The notes beneath the pieces are model-generated. The model did no database searches, had not been told where the DNA came from, and saw only the letters and a list, made by a program, of their open reading frames with translations. This document shows, in pieces, positions 38,231 through 51,552 of a DNA stretch of 64,000 nucleotides. The stretch's first letter is position 1; each line of letters starts with the position of its first letter. The position numbers were made by a program, and so were the translations under genes. Origin of the DNA: Crotophaga sulcirostris (lineage: Eukaryota; Chordata; Aves; Cuculiformes; Crotophagidae); assembly GCA_013397455.1 (NCBI GenBank), contig VYZB01000167.1, positions 932,758 through 996,757 of the forward strand. The letters run 5' to 3'.

Positions 38231-41200
38231 GTAATTATATGGGAGTTGATTTAGATAATCTTCTTAGGGATTTTATAAATGTACAGGTTCATATTTACCA
38301 CAAGAATTATATTAGCAAATACTACCTAAATGGAACAGTAAAGTAGTATTACCTTATATTTCTTTTATTATTTCTGAATGCTAAATCTGTTAATTAGAAA
38401 AGAGAAAAAAATACTTATCAGTTTAGTACCATGAAAAGAAATGTGTATAAAATGTGCTCAGAGTAATGAACTCTGTTAACAATCTGTTCTGCACAGAGAC
38501 TTAAGTTGTAATCTTATTTTCTGAGTATGCTAAGCTTTTGAAGGCACCTTAATTCATCTGAGTTAGAAAGCTCTGAAGGCATTACTCTGAACAGTCTGGA
38601 AAAAAGAACTTTCGGACTTATAATATACCAGATATGTTTTGTAATATACACATTGTTGTAATGTTCTGGATCATAGAAACATAAAATTTTTATTGGGTTT
38701 TAGAAGAGATTCTTGGCATTCAGTTTTTCAATGATAATAAATATGAAAACTTGTACAACTCTTAAAAAAGAAAATTAGATGTAAGTTTTTTACTTTTATT
38801 ATGGATTTTTGAAAAAACTTGTTCTTTTATGGCTTTCTTCTGAACCTTTAGGTATTTTTAAGGTAAAAAGAAAAATCAACAGAAGGTAGATGGGAGTAAA
38901 ATTGTTAGTCATGCATTGTCCTGGATATTAAAAAGATAACACTAAAGTCTATGTTTTGCGATAAAATATTAAACACAGGCCAACATGTGTCATACTAATA
39001 AAATTACCAGAAATATAGATATTGAAGACACTGAGGTTCAGAACACATACTTTATATTAAATTGTTATAATGAAGAACCAAGAATTTAATAGCTAAAATT
39101 GAAATGCTTTGAGTTTGAGGTACTAACTGGCCAAGCTAAACTAATTTGATGGAATCTTAAGATTATCTTAAGTATGAAGGTTTAATATTTTAAAGTGACA
39201 GTATTTAATGTGTGGGGCGTATTTCTTTATCATTATTTTAACACCTGATGCAAGGGTTCCCTTCCTAGGCTCAGTGAATAGACCGAAGGCAATCTGATAA
39301 CATTTACACCCTCTTTGAAATCATTTGGACAGTTTTCCATGGCTCATCACATAAAAAATACAGTCATTTTTATTGGACAGGTTTTCTACCTGGGAGAACT
39401 GGTTTTATAGGACTTTTAAGGCAGTATTTGAAATGGATGTGCTACCACATCAAGGTTGTTATTTTGGGATAAATCTGTCTAGAACACTTTTAGCCACGCC
39501 CCACTCTTCCTTTGGCCAGAGGCAGACTTGCATCTCAAAAATTCCGGCTTCAATTTCTTTAGATTATACAGCACTTTCTGTTGAATAATTTTGGTTTCAG
39601 TGGCAGAACTCACTGACACATTATATATTACTTTTCAGGTACTGAACTACCTACCATGTCTAGTATTAAGTAGATTAACATTCTGTCTTAAATATTCTCC
39701 TATATTTTTAACTCAAGGTTATCTTTTTTTTTTTCCCCCTTCAGTTCATGGGTCCATGCTTATTCATCATTTATAGAAGTTATGATCTCAGCTGTGGCTA
39801 GATATGCATATAAATATTTTCAGTATCACCTAAATCACGTCTTTATTTAAGAATTGCATCTTCATGTTGGGGTGTAAGCACAGGGTAGACGAGCTAAGAC
39901 AGCATGGCTTTATCTGTTTCCTGTCAAATACTCTGAGCTCTCTATCATGCTACATAGCCTTGGTAGCAAAAATATTTTAGCAAAGATGACAAGTTAGTTG
40001 CCTGTGAGAATGAAGATCTTTTTTTGTCATGGTTTTAGGCAAGAAACAATTCCTTTGAAATGATACACAGTTCATCTGTAATTGAAGCCTAAAATACTCA
40101 TGGGACTTTCAGCTATTCTACTACTGCAAAGGCAGTTTTAAAAATAGTGTCTGAAATAGTTAAATAATTCAGTAATCACCACCAGGTGGGAACAGTAGGG
40201 AGTAGAATAAAATAATTAACATTAGTTGAGGAGAACTGTAAGGTGATTTTAACAAAGGATTTGCAAATGTTATATCTTGCTGGATGTTCACAAGTGCACT
40301 TTGAGTGTAGAGGAAGTTAACTGCCTTGTTCAGACTTTGTATTTTTAACTACACAAATTTTCTATTTGTTTTTTCTTCCAAATCATTATGAACTAACGCA
40401 ATTGCAGTTAATGTGATTATCTCTAAATTGATATTGAAGAAAAAGTTGGGAAAAAAAAATAACTGAACTTCAAACCTACATCTCAAACTATAATACACTT
40501 ATGCAGCTTTATCTTTTCCACAGTAATTCAACTAAGTTTCTTCAGTCTTTGTGTGGCTTGTGAAAATGAATAGTTGTCTTCTGCTATTTTTTGTTATTGT
40601 TGTTGGTTTCTGGATTCACTAAGAATGAGAGAAGGGAAGTTGTGCTGAATCTCCAAAATAAGCTTCAGCAGATCAGGCTGTCTATGCCTACAGACCTTCC
40701 TCTTCTAATGATGGAAGTCTTTTCCATAATATGGGAAGGAACTGCAATTAATGTGCCTTTATGAATTTGTGGGAGACGTTCATTTTAACATCTAGTGGAG
40801 GGAAGATGTACTACGTTATGTTGAGTGAAAAACCTTTTTAACTGTCATGATTTACAAATCAATAATGATGATACTTCCATCGTTATTCTGCATGGTACTT
40901 TCTTTAGGGAAACCAGTCAGTAATGCAACCGACGATTGTCATGCATTTCCAGTGTAATCTGTAATTAAACGACTACACAAAACACACAGATTTAAGGCAT
41001 AGATCAGTGGTGAAGTCAAGTGATGGGAATTTTAACTGCATTGTTATTTTTTTACTTAATGTGTATCAATTAGATCTGGACTAAATGATTAGACTCTTAA
41101 TTTTGAATTATTGCTATCACTAAATTCTTGGTTTTATTTGTATATAAGAAGTGCTTCCTATTTGCTCATAAACAAGATTCTGAATGTAAAAGATGAAGAA

Positions 41201-44200
41201 CATAAAAAGATCAAGACCTTTGGTGGATTATCAGAGAGAGTTCAGAACACGGGTGAATTTTATTGTTGCATCACTTATATTTCTTCTCCTGGTTTTATTT
41301 TTACTGTGATAGGAGGGGGACTAAGTTAAAATTGGGATTCAAATTCTGTATAGAATTGGTTTGGTTTGTTTAAGGTATTGCTCCTTAGCACAGAGGAAAT
41401 ACGCTGAGGAAGTGTAATTATACAGGGCATTATTCTTGCCTTATGTAAAAGCTTTCAACCATTTTCAGAAAAAGAATTTTGCGTTGAAAAGAATGGCCAT
41501 CTCACACAGTACAGCTTTTCCAGTTTTTATAAGCAGTGTATCTGGATAATACCGTTTGAAGGACTTTTCCCATCACAGGGGAAGCCATTGATGCTTTTGA
41601 TGGATGATGAAAGGCAGGCCATGCTCTGCCTCTCCTTGCCCATGCTTTTAAAGAAGTCTGATGATTACAATCAATGAAAACTTACTTCTTCTGTTTACAA
41701 GTTTTTCTAGGAAAAATTCTGTTCTGTTTTTCTTTTCTAAATTCTTTTCTAAAATAGAATTGCAAATCTCTTGATGCATGAGTGAAACAGGTAGGAAGGT
41801 TGAGTGGACACTTTATTATAGTAGTTTAGAATAAAATCAATTGGGCATCAAAAAGAATACTCAGAAAATTTGGGTAGGCAGTGATAAAATCAATTAAAAT
41901 GCATTTGTTGTGGTAAAACACGGTGCCACTGTTCCTTGGAACAGTTACCATTTCACATATGCTTATGAGTCAAAAGCTATAAAAACACAGATAATATTAC
42001 ATTTTTCTATCACTGAACCATAGCAAATGATAAACACACTTAATAAGATGTACTTCATATTAAGTGGCAATTCCAAAGTACTTGCATATAAGGTACTTCA
42101 CAATTAAAAATATTCAGACACAATTTGTTATGCACAGTACACAAGGTAATAAAATTAATGGATGCACTTCAGATAATGATCTGTTTCCTCTGGGTACGGT
42201 ATATTTATTCCCTGATTGTATCAGAAGCTTTTAGAATTCGAAACATGAAAAGATTATGGACCATTATTTCTAAAATAATATTGTTTTACCAGAGAGTGGG
42301 CTTTATATTGTTTCTTTGCCTGCTTGTCAACTTTTGGTATGTCTAGCTGCCATGAGTGGATCCAAGTAAGGTGATTGGTGTTAACATCATGAATGAAAGC
42401 TGGTTGTTGCTCAGGTTGCTACAGATAATGAAGAAATCAGTAACTACCATGGAAGTAAGTCTCCAATTTTTGATTTTCACCAATTAAATGATAAAATAAA
42501 TATATTAAAATTATGTCCTTAATGCATCAACTACTCAAATAGTTATGAATTTGTCATTTTCAATGAAACAGAGGACTAGCTTTCTTCAAAATAAGACAAA
42601 ATTTTGATGAATTTACCTTAATGATTTAAAGTACAAGTAACGGCTGTTTCTGCATCCTTCTGGAAACAACGTACTGACATCTCACAAACAACTTTTGAGT
42701 TACCTGAGCAGACTGAGGATTAAGAGAGTTTTAAAAATGCATCCGATGGAAAATTTCATAGGGGTCTTCCTTTCGGTAGGATAGTGTGTTGTCTAATGGA
42801 GATGCACCTCTGCAACTTTTACCAAACATGGCTCTGCACACTCTGATCTTGTACTGTCCACTTCAGTTACATGAAGAGCAAAAGCATTTCTTCGTTCATC
42901 TGTGCACTTGTGGAATCACATTTAGACTCAAGGTTTAGATAATAAAGAAAAGAATTAAAGAAAATTGAATAATATTGGGATTTTCACATTTAAATGTTAT
43001 TCAAAGAGAGACATATGAGTGAAAAGAAGAAAAGAGGTGCTGATGAATATAGATTTTCATCTGAAATACAGTCTCCTCTGAATAGCTGAAGAAAATATTA
43101 CAGTGAAAAGTATTATTATGTAAGTAGAATCCATGACTGCACTTCCCTTGGTAATAATAGTCTTGCCTGAGGGTACTTTAGAGACTGTCGCAGCTGAAAA
43201 GTGAGGAAAAAAGGGAAAAATAGAAGTGATCTTTTTATATCTACTCTGCCAAACCATAGACAGTATCTTCCAGGTTTGGAGGTTCAGAAAACACAGCGGC
43301 GAAGATATCTGCTGTTCATTATGAGTATACATTTATATAACCAAAGTCACAGAACCAATTCTTGAAAAGTAGCATAGTTAAAGGCTCTTCTTCTCTATAT
43401 GTGTTTGTCCTTGCTGTTGGTAAGATTCAGTATCTGTGCTCAGTCATCTTTTGTTGTTGTTATTCAGTCATGCTATACCAATCAGATTTTTCCTGCCTAT
43501 TCACTGATGTTCATTAGACGTTGCACTTCAAGAAAATGTAGTTATGCATACCACATCTCCAGATGCAAACACACATGCGCAAAAGACCAGATCACTGTTG
43601 GATTTTATTAAGATGTTTCAAAATGCTATTTACTTCTTCATGTTTTAAAGTTCATTCTGTACTGTTGCTCACGTTTTAAACTATGCCGTCCAGTTTCTGG
43701 ATTTAAGTGTGTGTGTAAAGCCACCACCACAGCTGCCATTATGTCCCGGTAGTATGGGACTTCCCATCTTTCGACAATTTTGCTTGTACTTTTTGAAATC
43801 ATGTACAATTTGCTTGGCTAGGACAACATTCTAGAAACAGAGCATGTCAGGTGCTGCTCACTCTAAATGTTTCCGAGCGAGCTGTTTCCAAGTGACTCTG
43901 AATGGAATAGCACTGAGTTGAGTCCAGAATAGACTTTGCCACAGACAAACAGACATGATCCCAGATTATCATTTAATGCTGTTTCTCAGATAGCATGCAT
44001 TACAGTTTTGTTAGAAAATGGTACTATAATGAATTTTCTGTATTTGTTTGTAATTTAGGACGTAAGGTTTCAATAGGATGTAGAAAATTTACACTACCTT
44101 CAGAAATTGCCCATAAACTTTACTACTTTTTTTATCCCTGATAGAGAAATTTTCCTGCAGATTGGCAGTACAGGTTGCAAGCAAGAGGAACCACACTGAC

Positions 44201-45440
44201 AGCATGTCAAAAATCATGAAAACCTAGCACTGAAGACTTTTGTCTTATTGGTTTTAAACTTTTTTTTGAAGAAATTGAAAACTCCTTAAATTAGATTTTT
44301 TTGATAAAAATGTCGCTCTGGGTAACTAGTGTATGACTAAGTTATGATTTTATTTACATTTTTTTAATCATAAAGCATTACTCAACGGATTGAGAAGTTT
44401 ATTAATTTTGAGATCAATATTTGTCCTATTGCTGTATGTCATTAGATATGACAGTGGAAAAGGTTAGGGATTACGTTTAAAGTTCCTCTGAAAAATAAAC
44501 GAAATGCTTAAGTTAATAATTATTTGGAACTCAGCCTGAGTTCAAGTTTCGGGACAATTATTTTATTTTAAGACCCTTTGCTTATTTTTAACTTGTAATG
44601 ATGTACTGTCTTTGCAGAGTATGTAGAGCTCTTTTGTCTAACTAATTGCCTTGTCTCTAGTAACTGAAGTCAGTTTTCTTTTCTGAACTTTAATTTAAGC
44701 ATGATTATTGAGCAATAGAGAGAAATAAGTAAAGAGTAAGAGAGAAACCAAACCCTGTCTGAAAATAATCATAGAGAAAGGTCACTTGTGGTTTCTCAGC
44801 TCTCAGTCCTTGCTTAATGTCTACTTATAATCCTTGTTTGACACCCGGGACTGGCCTAGGTGGAGGTTTGATCAGATCATGTGTTTGTTTCTCAGTTCTT
44901 ATGACGTTTCTAAAATAAAATATAATGCAAAACTTAAGGGTTGGATTGTCAGAAATGTCAAAATAACTACAGAATAAGAATGACCATTCATTTAAATTCA
45001 TCTTCTTATATAATTAAAAAAAAAAGAAAAACAAAACAGAAACACAAAAACAAACAAATCAGCTACAGTCTTGTACATTAAAATCTAATTAAAGTCCAGA
45101 CACGGTTTTCAAAATACAGCTGTCAGGCATTTTCTTATTTTTAATTAGCTTTATGTATTGTATCTCTACTTTCTGCTTTATTCCCTTTCTTGTACTTTAA
45201 TGCGCTTTATAATTCATTTCCATAGCAACAAAAGTACCCTGGCAGCAACTTAAAATATTTTTAAATGCTTTCTCCACTAATGTGTAACATCTGTATGTTC
45301 AGGACTGTTTTTTGATGATAAATCATTAACTGGATTTATGAGCTCTCAAATACAGAATTTGAATTGTTATATTATTTTAATTATTTTTTTTTGTGACTTA
45401 TTTATCTGTAAGCGTCAAACAACTGTTCTTTTCTTTCTAG
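38231..45440 (+). other. DMD: DMD intron 19
   Basis: This 7,210-base AT-rich intron has no transposon I can name. An A-rich stretch with C and G interruptions lies at 45013-45060. Frames of 60-90 codons (for example 39373-39588 and 43057-43332) look like chance. The last 103 bases before exon 20 are open in the exon's frame. Confidence 0.85.
45013..45060. repeat. A-rich low-complexity tract
   Basis: This is a 48-base A-rich run broken by single G and C bases (aagaaaaacaaaacagaaac pattern) in intron 19. It could be a decayed poly-A tail or a simple repeat; no retroposed body precedes it. Confidence 0.75.
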
Positions 45441-45682
45441 AGGGTCTGAATGCTGACAACATTAGACAAGCCTCAGAGCAGCTGAAGAGCCGCTGGATTG
45501 AGTTCTGTCAGTTGCTGAGTGAAAGACTAGCATGGCTGGAGTACCAAAACAACATAATTGACTTCTACTCCCAGCTGCAGCAACTGGAGCAGACAGCAAT
45601 TATTGCAGAAAACTGGCTGAAAGCACAACCCACACCAGCCACAGATCCTGCTATAGTAAAAACTCAGTTGGAAAAATGCAAG
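45441..45682 (+). CDS. DMD: Dystrophin exon 20 (repeats 4 and 5)
   Basis: The exon is 242 bases. The first two bases complete Glu begun in exon 19, and the exon ends at phase 0. Its 80 further residues run GLNADNIRQASEQLKSRW, IEFCQLLSERLAWLEYQNNI and on to KTQLEKCK. It equals human residues about 794-874, the last helix of repeat 4 and the first of repeat 5. The RWIEFCQLLSERL and WLEYQNNI cores are almost invariant, while the segment after QQLEQ (TAIIAENWLKAQPTPATDPA) is variable. About 22 of 81 residues differ from human. The acceptor is ttctttctag and the donor is aag|gttaga with non-consensus T at +3. Confidence 0.98.
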
Positions 45683-47079
45683 GTTAGAGATTCTTCTCAA
45701 AGTTTGTTAGGACATTGTACTTCACAGGTGTTCCAACAGTGGGCCAGATTATGACCTGCGCTATTTCAGTGTAAAAGTGAAATATTGATTCCTTATCTTT
45801 CCAGGGTAATTATTGAAAATATTTATTCAAGGAAATCAAAGACTGGTAAAGAAATAAAGAGGCAGTAGAAGCTAGCACATGGGTATTTAAAACTCTGCTC
45901 CAAATATTTAGTTATTAAGTTACTTAGATACCCAAACTAGGGAACTTAACCTCTTTTTACCTTTTTTTTTTCCTTTAAGAATCAATGTCTTTGGTTCTTC
46001 ATTCAGAAACTGTTGCTCATCACCTCTGTCATAAGGATCTGGGCCATAAAATGGTCTTCATGGTGAAGTCCAATATTCTGCTATTACAGACCGCTTTACT
46101 TGTTACATACCCTGAATTTTAATGCAGGATAGATTGTGTAGTTGAATGAAAGAATAATCTTCTGCCATGGTATGACAGAATTACAATAACTGTACAAAAG
46201 TGGTCTCACCATTTCACTTATTATTCTCCCTAAATGTTGTCATTTGTGTGCTGCATCATCATAGAAATGTGCTTATTTCTCTTTCTGTAGACAACTCTGT
46301 GGGTGGAGATTACTTGCAAGCTAATATTGTTTGACAGGAATATACTGAGATGTAGTAATGAATTATAAATTGCATAGCATACTTTTAGAAGCTTGCCTTT
46401 ATGAAACCTCAGGCTCTAGAAACTGTCAAACTGAAAACAGTGTTTGAATCCCAAATTTAGATCTATGCAATTACTTCTGTTTTCAGGCATTTCCAAGCTG
46501 GCATTGTGCTCATAGGGGTTCTCTGTTTTCTTGCAGAAAGCTTCTCTTACAGTAGCTCTACTATGAACTGTACATTTGACTTACTTTCTTCATTCTTTTT
46601 TTAACTTAGTAATTACAAATGTCACAGTGTGTTCAAGGTCTTCTGAAGGTATAATAGCACAACCCCAACCTGTAATATGCATCTTCATATCTGCTTTTCT
46701 ACTTCGTGTTATTTAACCTGTAGATAATCTAAAAAAATAATTATGAGGCATGGAGTTCTTATCTTCCAGCTCCACTAGGAAAGGATGCTCCTTTAGCATA
46801 GAATTTTAATGTACATTCTGTCTTATTTTCTTTGAACATTACACTACTAGGATAATATCATGTGAAAGTGACTTTAAAGAATGGTAAGAGCATCATGTTG
46901 GGAGCAAAGGTATTAATTTGTGAGAAATTATAGAACTATTGAAATTTTTCTTACTGAAATAGATGTAGTCGGAAGCAAAACAGTTGTGTAATGTGCATTG
47001 AAACAGCAATGATTTCATGCCGCTAGTGATTCCATTTGTGGGACAGCTTTATCTGGATGTTTTTTGTTCAAAAATGCAG
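45683..47079 (+). other. DMD: DMD intron 20
   Basis: This 1,397-base intron is AT-rich with a T run near 45963-45970. I see no repeat or other element in it. Confidence 0.85.
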
Positions 47080-47260
47080 GACGAAATCATCCGGATGTCA
47101 ACCCTTCAACCTCAGATTGAACGGCTGAAGGCTCGAAGTCAAGCACTTAAAGAGAAAGAACAAGGGCCGGTGTTTCTGGATGCTGACCTTGCTGCTTTTA
47201 CCAGCCATTTCAAACAAATACTTGCTGATATGCAGGCCAGAGAAAAGCAGCTACAGACCA
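47080..47260 (+). CDS. DMD: Dystrophin exon 21 (spectrin-like repeat 5)
   Basis: The exon is 181 bases, entering at phase 0 and leaving with one base of an Ile codon. It codes DEIIRMSTLQPQIERLK, then SQALKEKEQGPVFLDADL and ends REKQLQT plus A. It equals human residues about 875-934, helices B and C of repeat 5. LQPQIERLK, ALKEK.QGP.FLDAD and HFKQ are the conserved anchors. The acceptor is aaaatgcag, with its pyrimidine tract further upstream (ttttttgttc). The donor cca|gtaagt has a perfect intron side. The length equals the human exon as I recall it. Confidence 0.98.
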
Positions 47261-49403
47261 GTAAGTGTTCATTACAAGAAGTAAATTTTCCTGAATAGCA
47301 TGCAAAGAATAGGTGTATATATTTTGCTTTCCTACTTTTGTATTTCCTTTTATCATACTAAACCAGTAGTAAAATTTAGATGGTCTTTTTTTTTAAAATA
47401 GAATTAGTCTTTCAGGGATTATTAGTGCATTATATATTTTTTATTTATAGGAAAGCAAGGATGGTACACTATTCAGAAGCCAAGGTTATACTCAGTGTAG
47501 TTCTACCATCAGATCTCCTCTTGTTAGCATGTTTATGGACAGTTTCTGTGATATTTTTGGCAACATAAAACTGTCTTTGTTTAACCAGGTTGTGAGACAG
47601 GGCTGTTCTACTTCTGTCAGTACAGAAGAGAGAGAGTTTAATTGCAGGAGTGAATCTGCTCTAGATTTTCATGATGTAGAAATTTAACTCTGTACAGCTC
47701 ATCAAAGAGAGTAGCTGCTTCAGGGTATCTAGTTTTTCACCATCTGGTGAACTGTTCATTTTTTGCAACACAGAATATATGACTGCTAGTTATAACATTA
47801 TTTACAATATTTGTAATAAAATGCATTTTTCAAAAGGGAGAAAATGCTGTACCAAAATAGAAAGTTTACTTTTTTCATTATTAACAATATGTTGCATGTC
47901 AGTGACTACTTTACACTTCCTTTATTTGATTGTGAAATAAAAAATAAAATATCAGATGAAGATGTAAATTTATTTTTTCTCAGTGGCAAAGAGATTATTT
48001 GCCCCTTAAGGCAATGATATCTGTAAATGACTGCACTGTTTTGAAATTAACGTAGTGCTGTCTCCTTCTAGTGGATCTTCATAGTATCCCTTCTAAATTC
48101 TTTCATGGAGGGGTTTGGCATGATTCCATTTTTAAAGATGGATTTTTTGAACAATACTGCATTATTCTGCTGCTGTGGTTATTTCACACATGCACTCACA
48201 CGCAAACTGAAGAGGTAATGGTGCATAGGAAAACTGGAGAATAAAATGCAAGTATGCCATTGCATGTGATGAAAGAATGAGCTGTAGAAATTTATTGTCA
48301 AGAAGTGTAAGGTTTATTCATGACTCTAAATTCAGGACGTACAATGGATAAGGCTTTAAAACTTTTAGTGCCACCGTGGTTTACAAGCTGAAATCGGTTA
48401 ACATTCTACCAATAGGAAATTATGGTAAATACTAGCTTCTTTATAATTTCTTCTGTATCCAATTTTGTGTAATTGCTGGTTTAACCTCACTTAATTTTAC
48501 TGTAACAAGACCTGTGAACTAACCAGTTGGTCAGCTGTGTAAGATGACCAGTGCTCATTGCCTGAACTGTAATGCCACCAAGCAGGGGCTTTGGTAAGAT
48601 TCTTCCTGACGGTAGCTGTTCGTTCCCACTGCAGTGTGCTCCACCAGTGTCCTGTCCAGCCACAGCTGTCCTGAAGTGTCAGCATTGAACAGGCTGTGGA
48701 GACTCTCTTTAAACTGCTAGAGAACAGAAGTCCCTGCATCAACATTATATGGAACCATAGTCTGTTGTTATTATTTTATGTGGCTGCTCTGCATCACAGG
48801 CACTTCATTTCAGACACTTCAGCTGTCAAGATGAGACTGTTTTATCCCGTGCGGTACATACCTGTAGTTATATTTTAGGTGAGATTATTGTGTCAATCAT
48901 ATTTCATACACAGTTTTATATAAAGTGCTTCTTTTCACAACTCTGCTGAAGGTATGAACGATCATGCTTGGGATACTGTGCTGCGTCTAATCCTGTTTCA
49001 GGGAAAGTCTTATGAATCAAAAAATCTTAAAAGAAACTCTGAAGCTGAAGCACAGAAAATTTGGACCTTTGAGTATCTTTCTTCAATGACTGTTTTTATT
49101 CTATGTAACAGATGGAGAAAAGACCATATCCTATGTGTCTATTTTAGCCTTAGTTTAATAGGAAAACGGTGAAATTTTACTAGAGCATTTTAGATTTAAA
49201 TCTTCTATTTGCATAAAGTATTTGCAATTAATGATTTTCTGTAGACAGAAGAATTGCTTGAAGACTGAATGACGTTTTGCAGATCAGTGGTAGTGTTTGC
49301 TCCTTTTTAATTCCCTGCACACATAACCTACATGGACTAGAAAGGTTTTTTTGATTAGGAGCTCTTTTGTGTCAAAAGGATTTTTGATTCATCATTAGGA
49401 GTT

Positions 49404-49457
49404 TGGGGGTTTTGTGGGTTTTTTTGTTTTGTTTTTTTGGGGGTGTTTTTTGGTTGA
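49404..49457 (+). repeat. G/T-rich low-complexity tract beside CR1
   Basis: This is a tract of G runs (five, three, five and then four G, the last running into the CR1 start) separated by T-rich loops. It lies immediately 5' of the CR1 piece. A second G/T-rich stretch with ggttggttgg lies just after the CR1 (49842-49875), so the element may have inserted within or expanded beside such a tract. No clear target-site duplication can be read. Confidence 0.7.
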
Positions 49458-49840
49458 TTGGGGAAGAGGAGGCTCAGGGGTGACCTTATTGCTCTCTACA
49501 ACTACCTAAAAGGAGGTTGTAGTCAAGCAGGCGTTGGTCTCTTCTCACAGGTGACCAGTGACAGAACTAGAGGGTACGGACTTAAGCTTCATCAGGGGAG
49601 GTTTAGACTTGATGTTAAGAAGAAGTTCTTCACTGAAAGAGTGATTGGCCACTGGAATGCGCTGCCCAGGGANGAGGTGGTGGAGTCGCCGACCCTGGAT
49701 GTGTTTAAGGGAAGACTGGATGAGGCACTGAGTGCCATGGTTTAGGTGATGGGATGGTGTTAGTGTTGGCTTATAGGTTGGACTTGATGATCTCAGAGGT
49801 CCCTTCCAACCTGGTGATACTGTGATACTGTGATACTGTG
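49458..49840 (+). mobile_element. CR1 LINE 3' part, sense orientation, youngest-looking copy
   Basis: The + strand keeps an open C-terminal CR1 ORF2 frame, 49458-49745. It includes [33 protein letters not shown] and [14 protein letters not shown], and ends DEALSAMV before a stop. A 3' untranslated end follows (ttggacttgatgatctcaga), then a tail of gatactgt units repeated about three times at 49816-49840. The body aligns closely with the CR1 wording I know, and no frameshift is seen, so it is probably the most recent insertion here. The base at 49673 is n, within the codon before EVVESP. The 5' end is truncated. Confidence 0.95.
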
Positions 49841-51535
49841 GTTGGTTTGTATGTTTGGTTGGTTGGTCGGTTTTTTTGATGTTCCCTTACTCCATTTTCT
49901 TTTCTTAATGGATGAGGGTATTAAGTTCTTCTCTTCTGCTTTCCAAGGTATTTTTTTTTCCCAAAAAAAGTTTTCAATAGTTCTAGGAGATTGTTTCCCT
50001 CAAATAGTTTTTGCTCAGTTGGGTTTTGGTGGGTTTTTTTGAGGGTGGTAGTGGTTTTGTTTTGAGGTATTTTTAGGTTCAAGAGTGCTTAGTCAATTCT
50101 CTGTGCTGCACAGTAGATGTCTTAATAAAATTTTATTAAAGATAAACTCAGTTTTTCTCAAATGTTTTTCTCCATGGTTTAATTAGTTTTTCCAGTTATA
50201 AACTCTAGTTTAAAGCCAATTCTTAAGCCTCTTTGGTTGTTTTTTCACTAGTTTGTAATGTTTTTATGAAAGAAATGCAACCTTATAAAATATGAGGGAA
50301 TATGACCTCATTTTTCTTACTTTATAGAATGTTTGTATGTCTGTAGTAACTGATCCTTTTGAAGATAGTAACCACTGTAACCATAACAGTATGATGACCG
50401 TTTGGAGTTTTGGTCTGTCATTTGCTTACTTTTGCTTAAACTTTGAACTGCTAACTTCTTTTCACACTCTAAGTATCTTAGAGATGGGTTATAAGTGACA
50501 ATGAAGTTGTTATAATATGTGTAATAGTCTCTCACCAATCATTGCATACTTGAGGAAGAAAAAGATTAAGTCTCCTGTAAGTTTCATAACTGTAAGTTTT
50601 TCTAAAGATCTGATCTATAATTTAGTAGCAATAATATTTATTGCTGTTTGGTTTTGAGGGATAAAGTGTGCTTAACTTTCTTTGAGTGTGCCTTTTGTGC
50701 TGAAGATACAGCTCAGATGTGTGTGGAGAAAATATTATTTTAATAAAGAACAGGCAAGTAATTTCTTTTTTCTTTTGCATCCATTTTCTCCAGTAATTAT
50801 TTTTTATTTATTTAAAGAGTGAGAGGACAAAGCAACCTGTGAAATGAATGTGTATGAGATGGTGTCCTCTACCCTGTAGGTCACTTTATCCTTTTCCTCC
50901 ATGGTAAAAATGAAAAAGTATAAGGACAGGAAATAAAACCACCTAAAAAATTTGTATCTTTAAAAGATATTTACTGTTACATTAGATTTTGTAGAACTGG
51001 AGAAAGGCTTCCCTTCTGTTTCTTTTAAGATGTTAATAAGTAAGAGAATTTGACATATTAAAGAACATGGAGAACATTGATTATGTCTTATACAAGTTTC
51101 CTTATAATTCCACTTTGAAAGTTTCTGATGAAAGGTATGGGAAAAGGGAATCACAGCTTTTATGAAGTCATCAATATAAAGTCCTTGATGAATAGCTTCA
51201 ACTACTTCTATTACAAAATAAGCAAAACAAACTTGTGAGAAAATCAGTATGGTTTAAACAGTGCAATTACTACTGAGGAGATTTTTATGGGAAATAAATG
51301 CAGTTCAATCTAGTTTATTCATTTCAGGGAATAAGACTTTACTGAAATGTTCCCATAGATTATATTTATTGCCTTTCTTCTTTTACAATGATGTGAAGAA
51401 CAGTGGGGCTTGTCCTGACTGTAGGAGATACGCATTGCAGCATATATGCAGTGTGATTTGATCGATGTGGAGATAATTGCATCCTTATTTGATTACTGTT
51501 TTGGGAAAAGATTTTTGACTGGAAAATCTGGTCAC

Positions 51536-51552
51536 AAAAAAAAAAAAAAAAA
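51536..51552. repeat. Poly-A run
   Basis: This is a run of about 17 A in intron 21 with no recognisable retroposed body before it. Confidence 0.8.
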
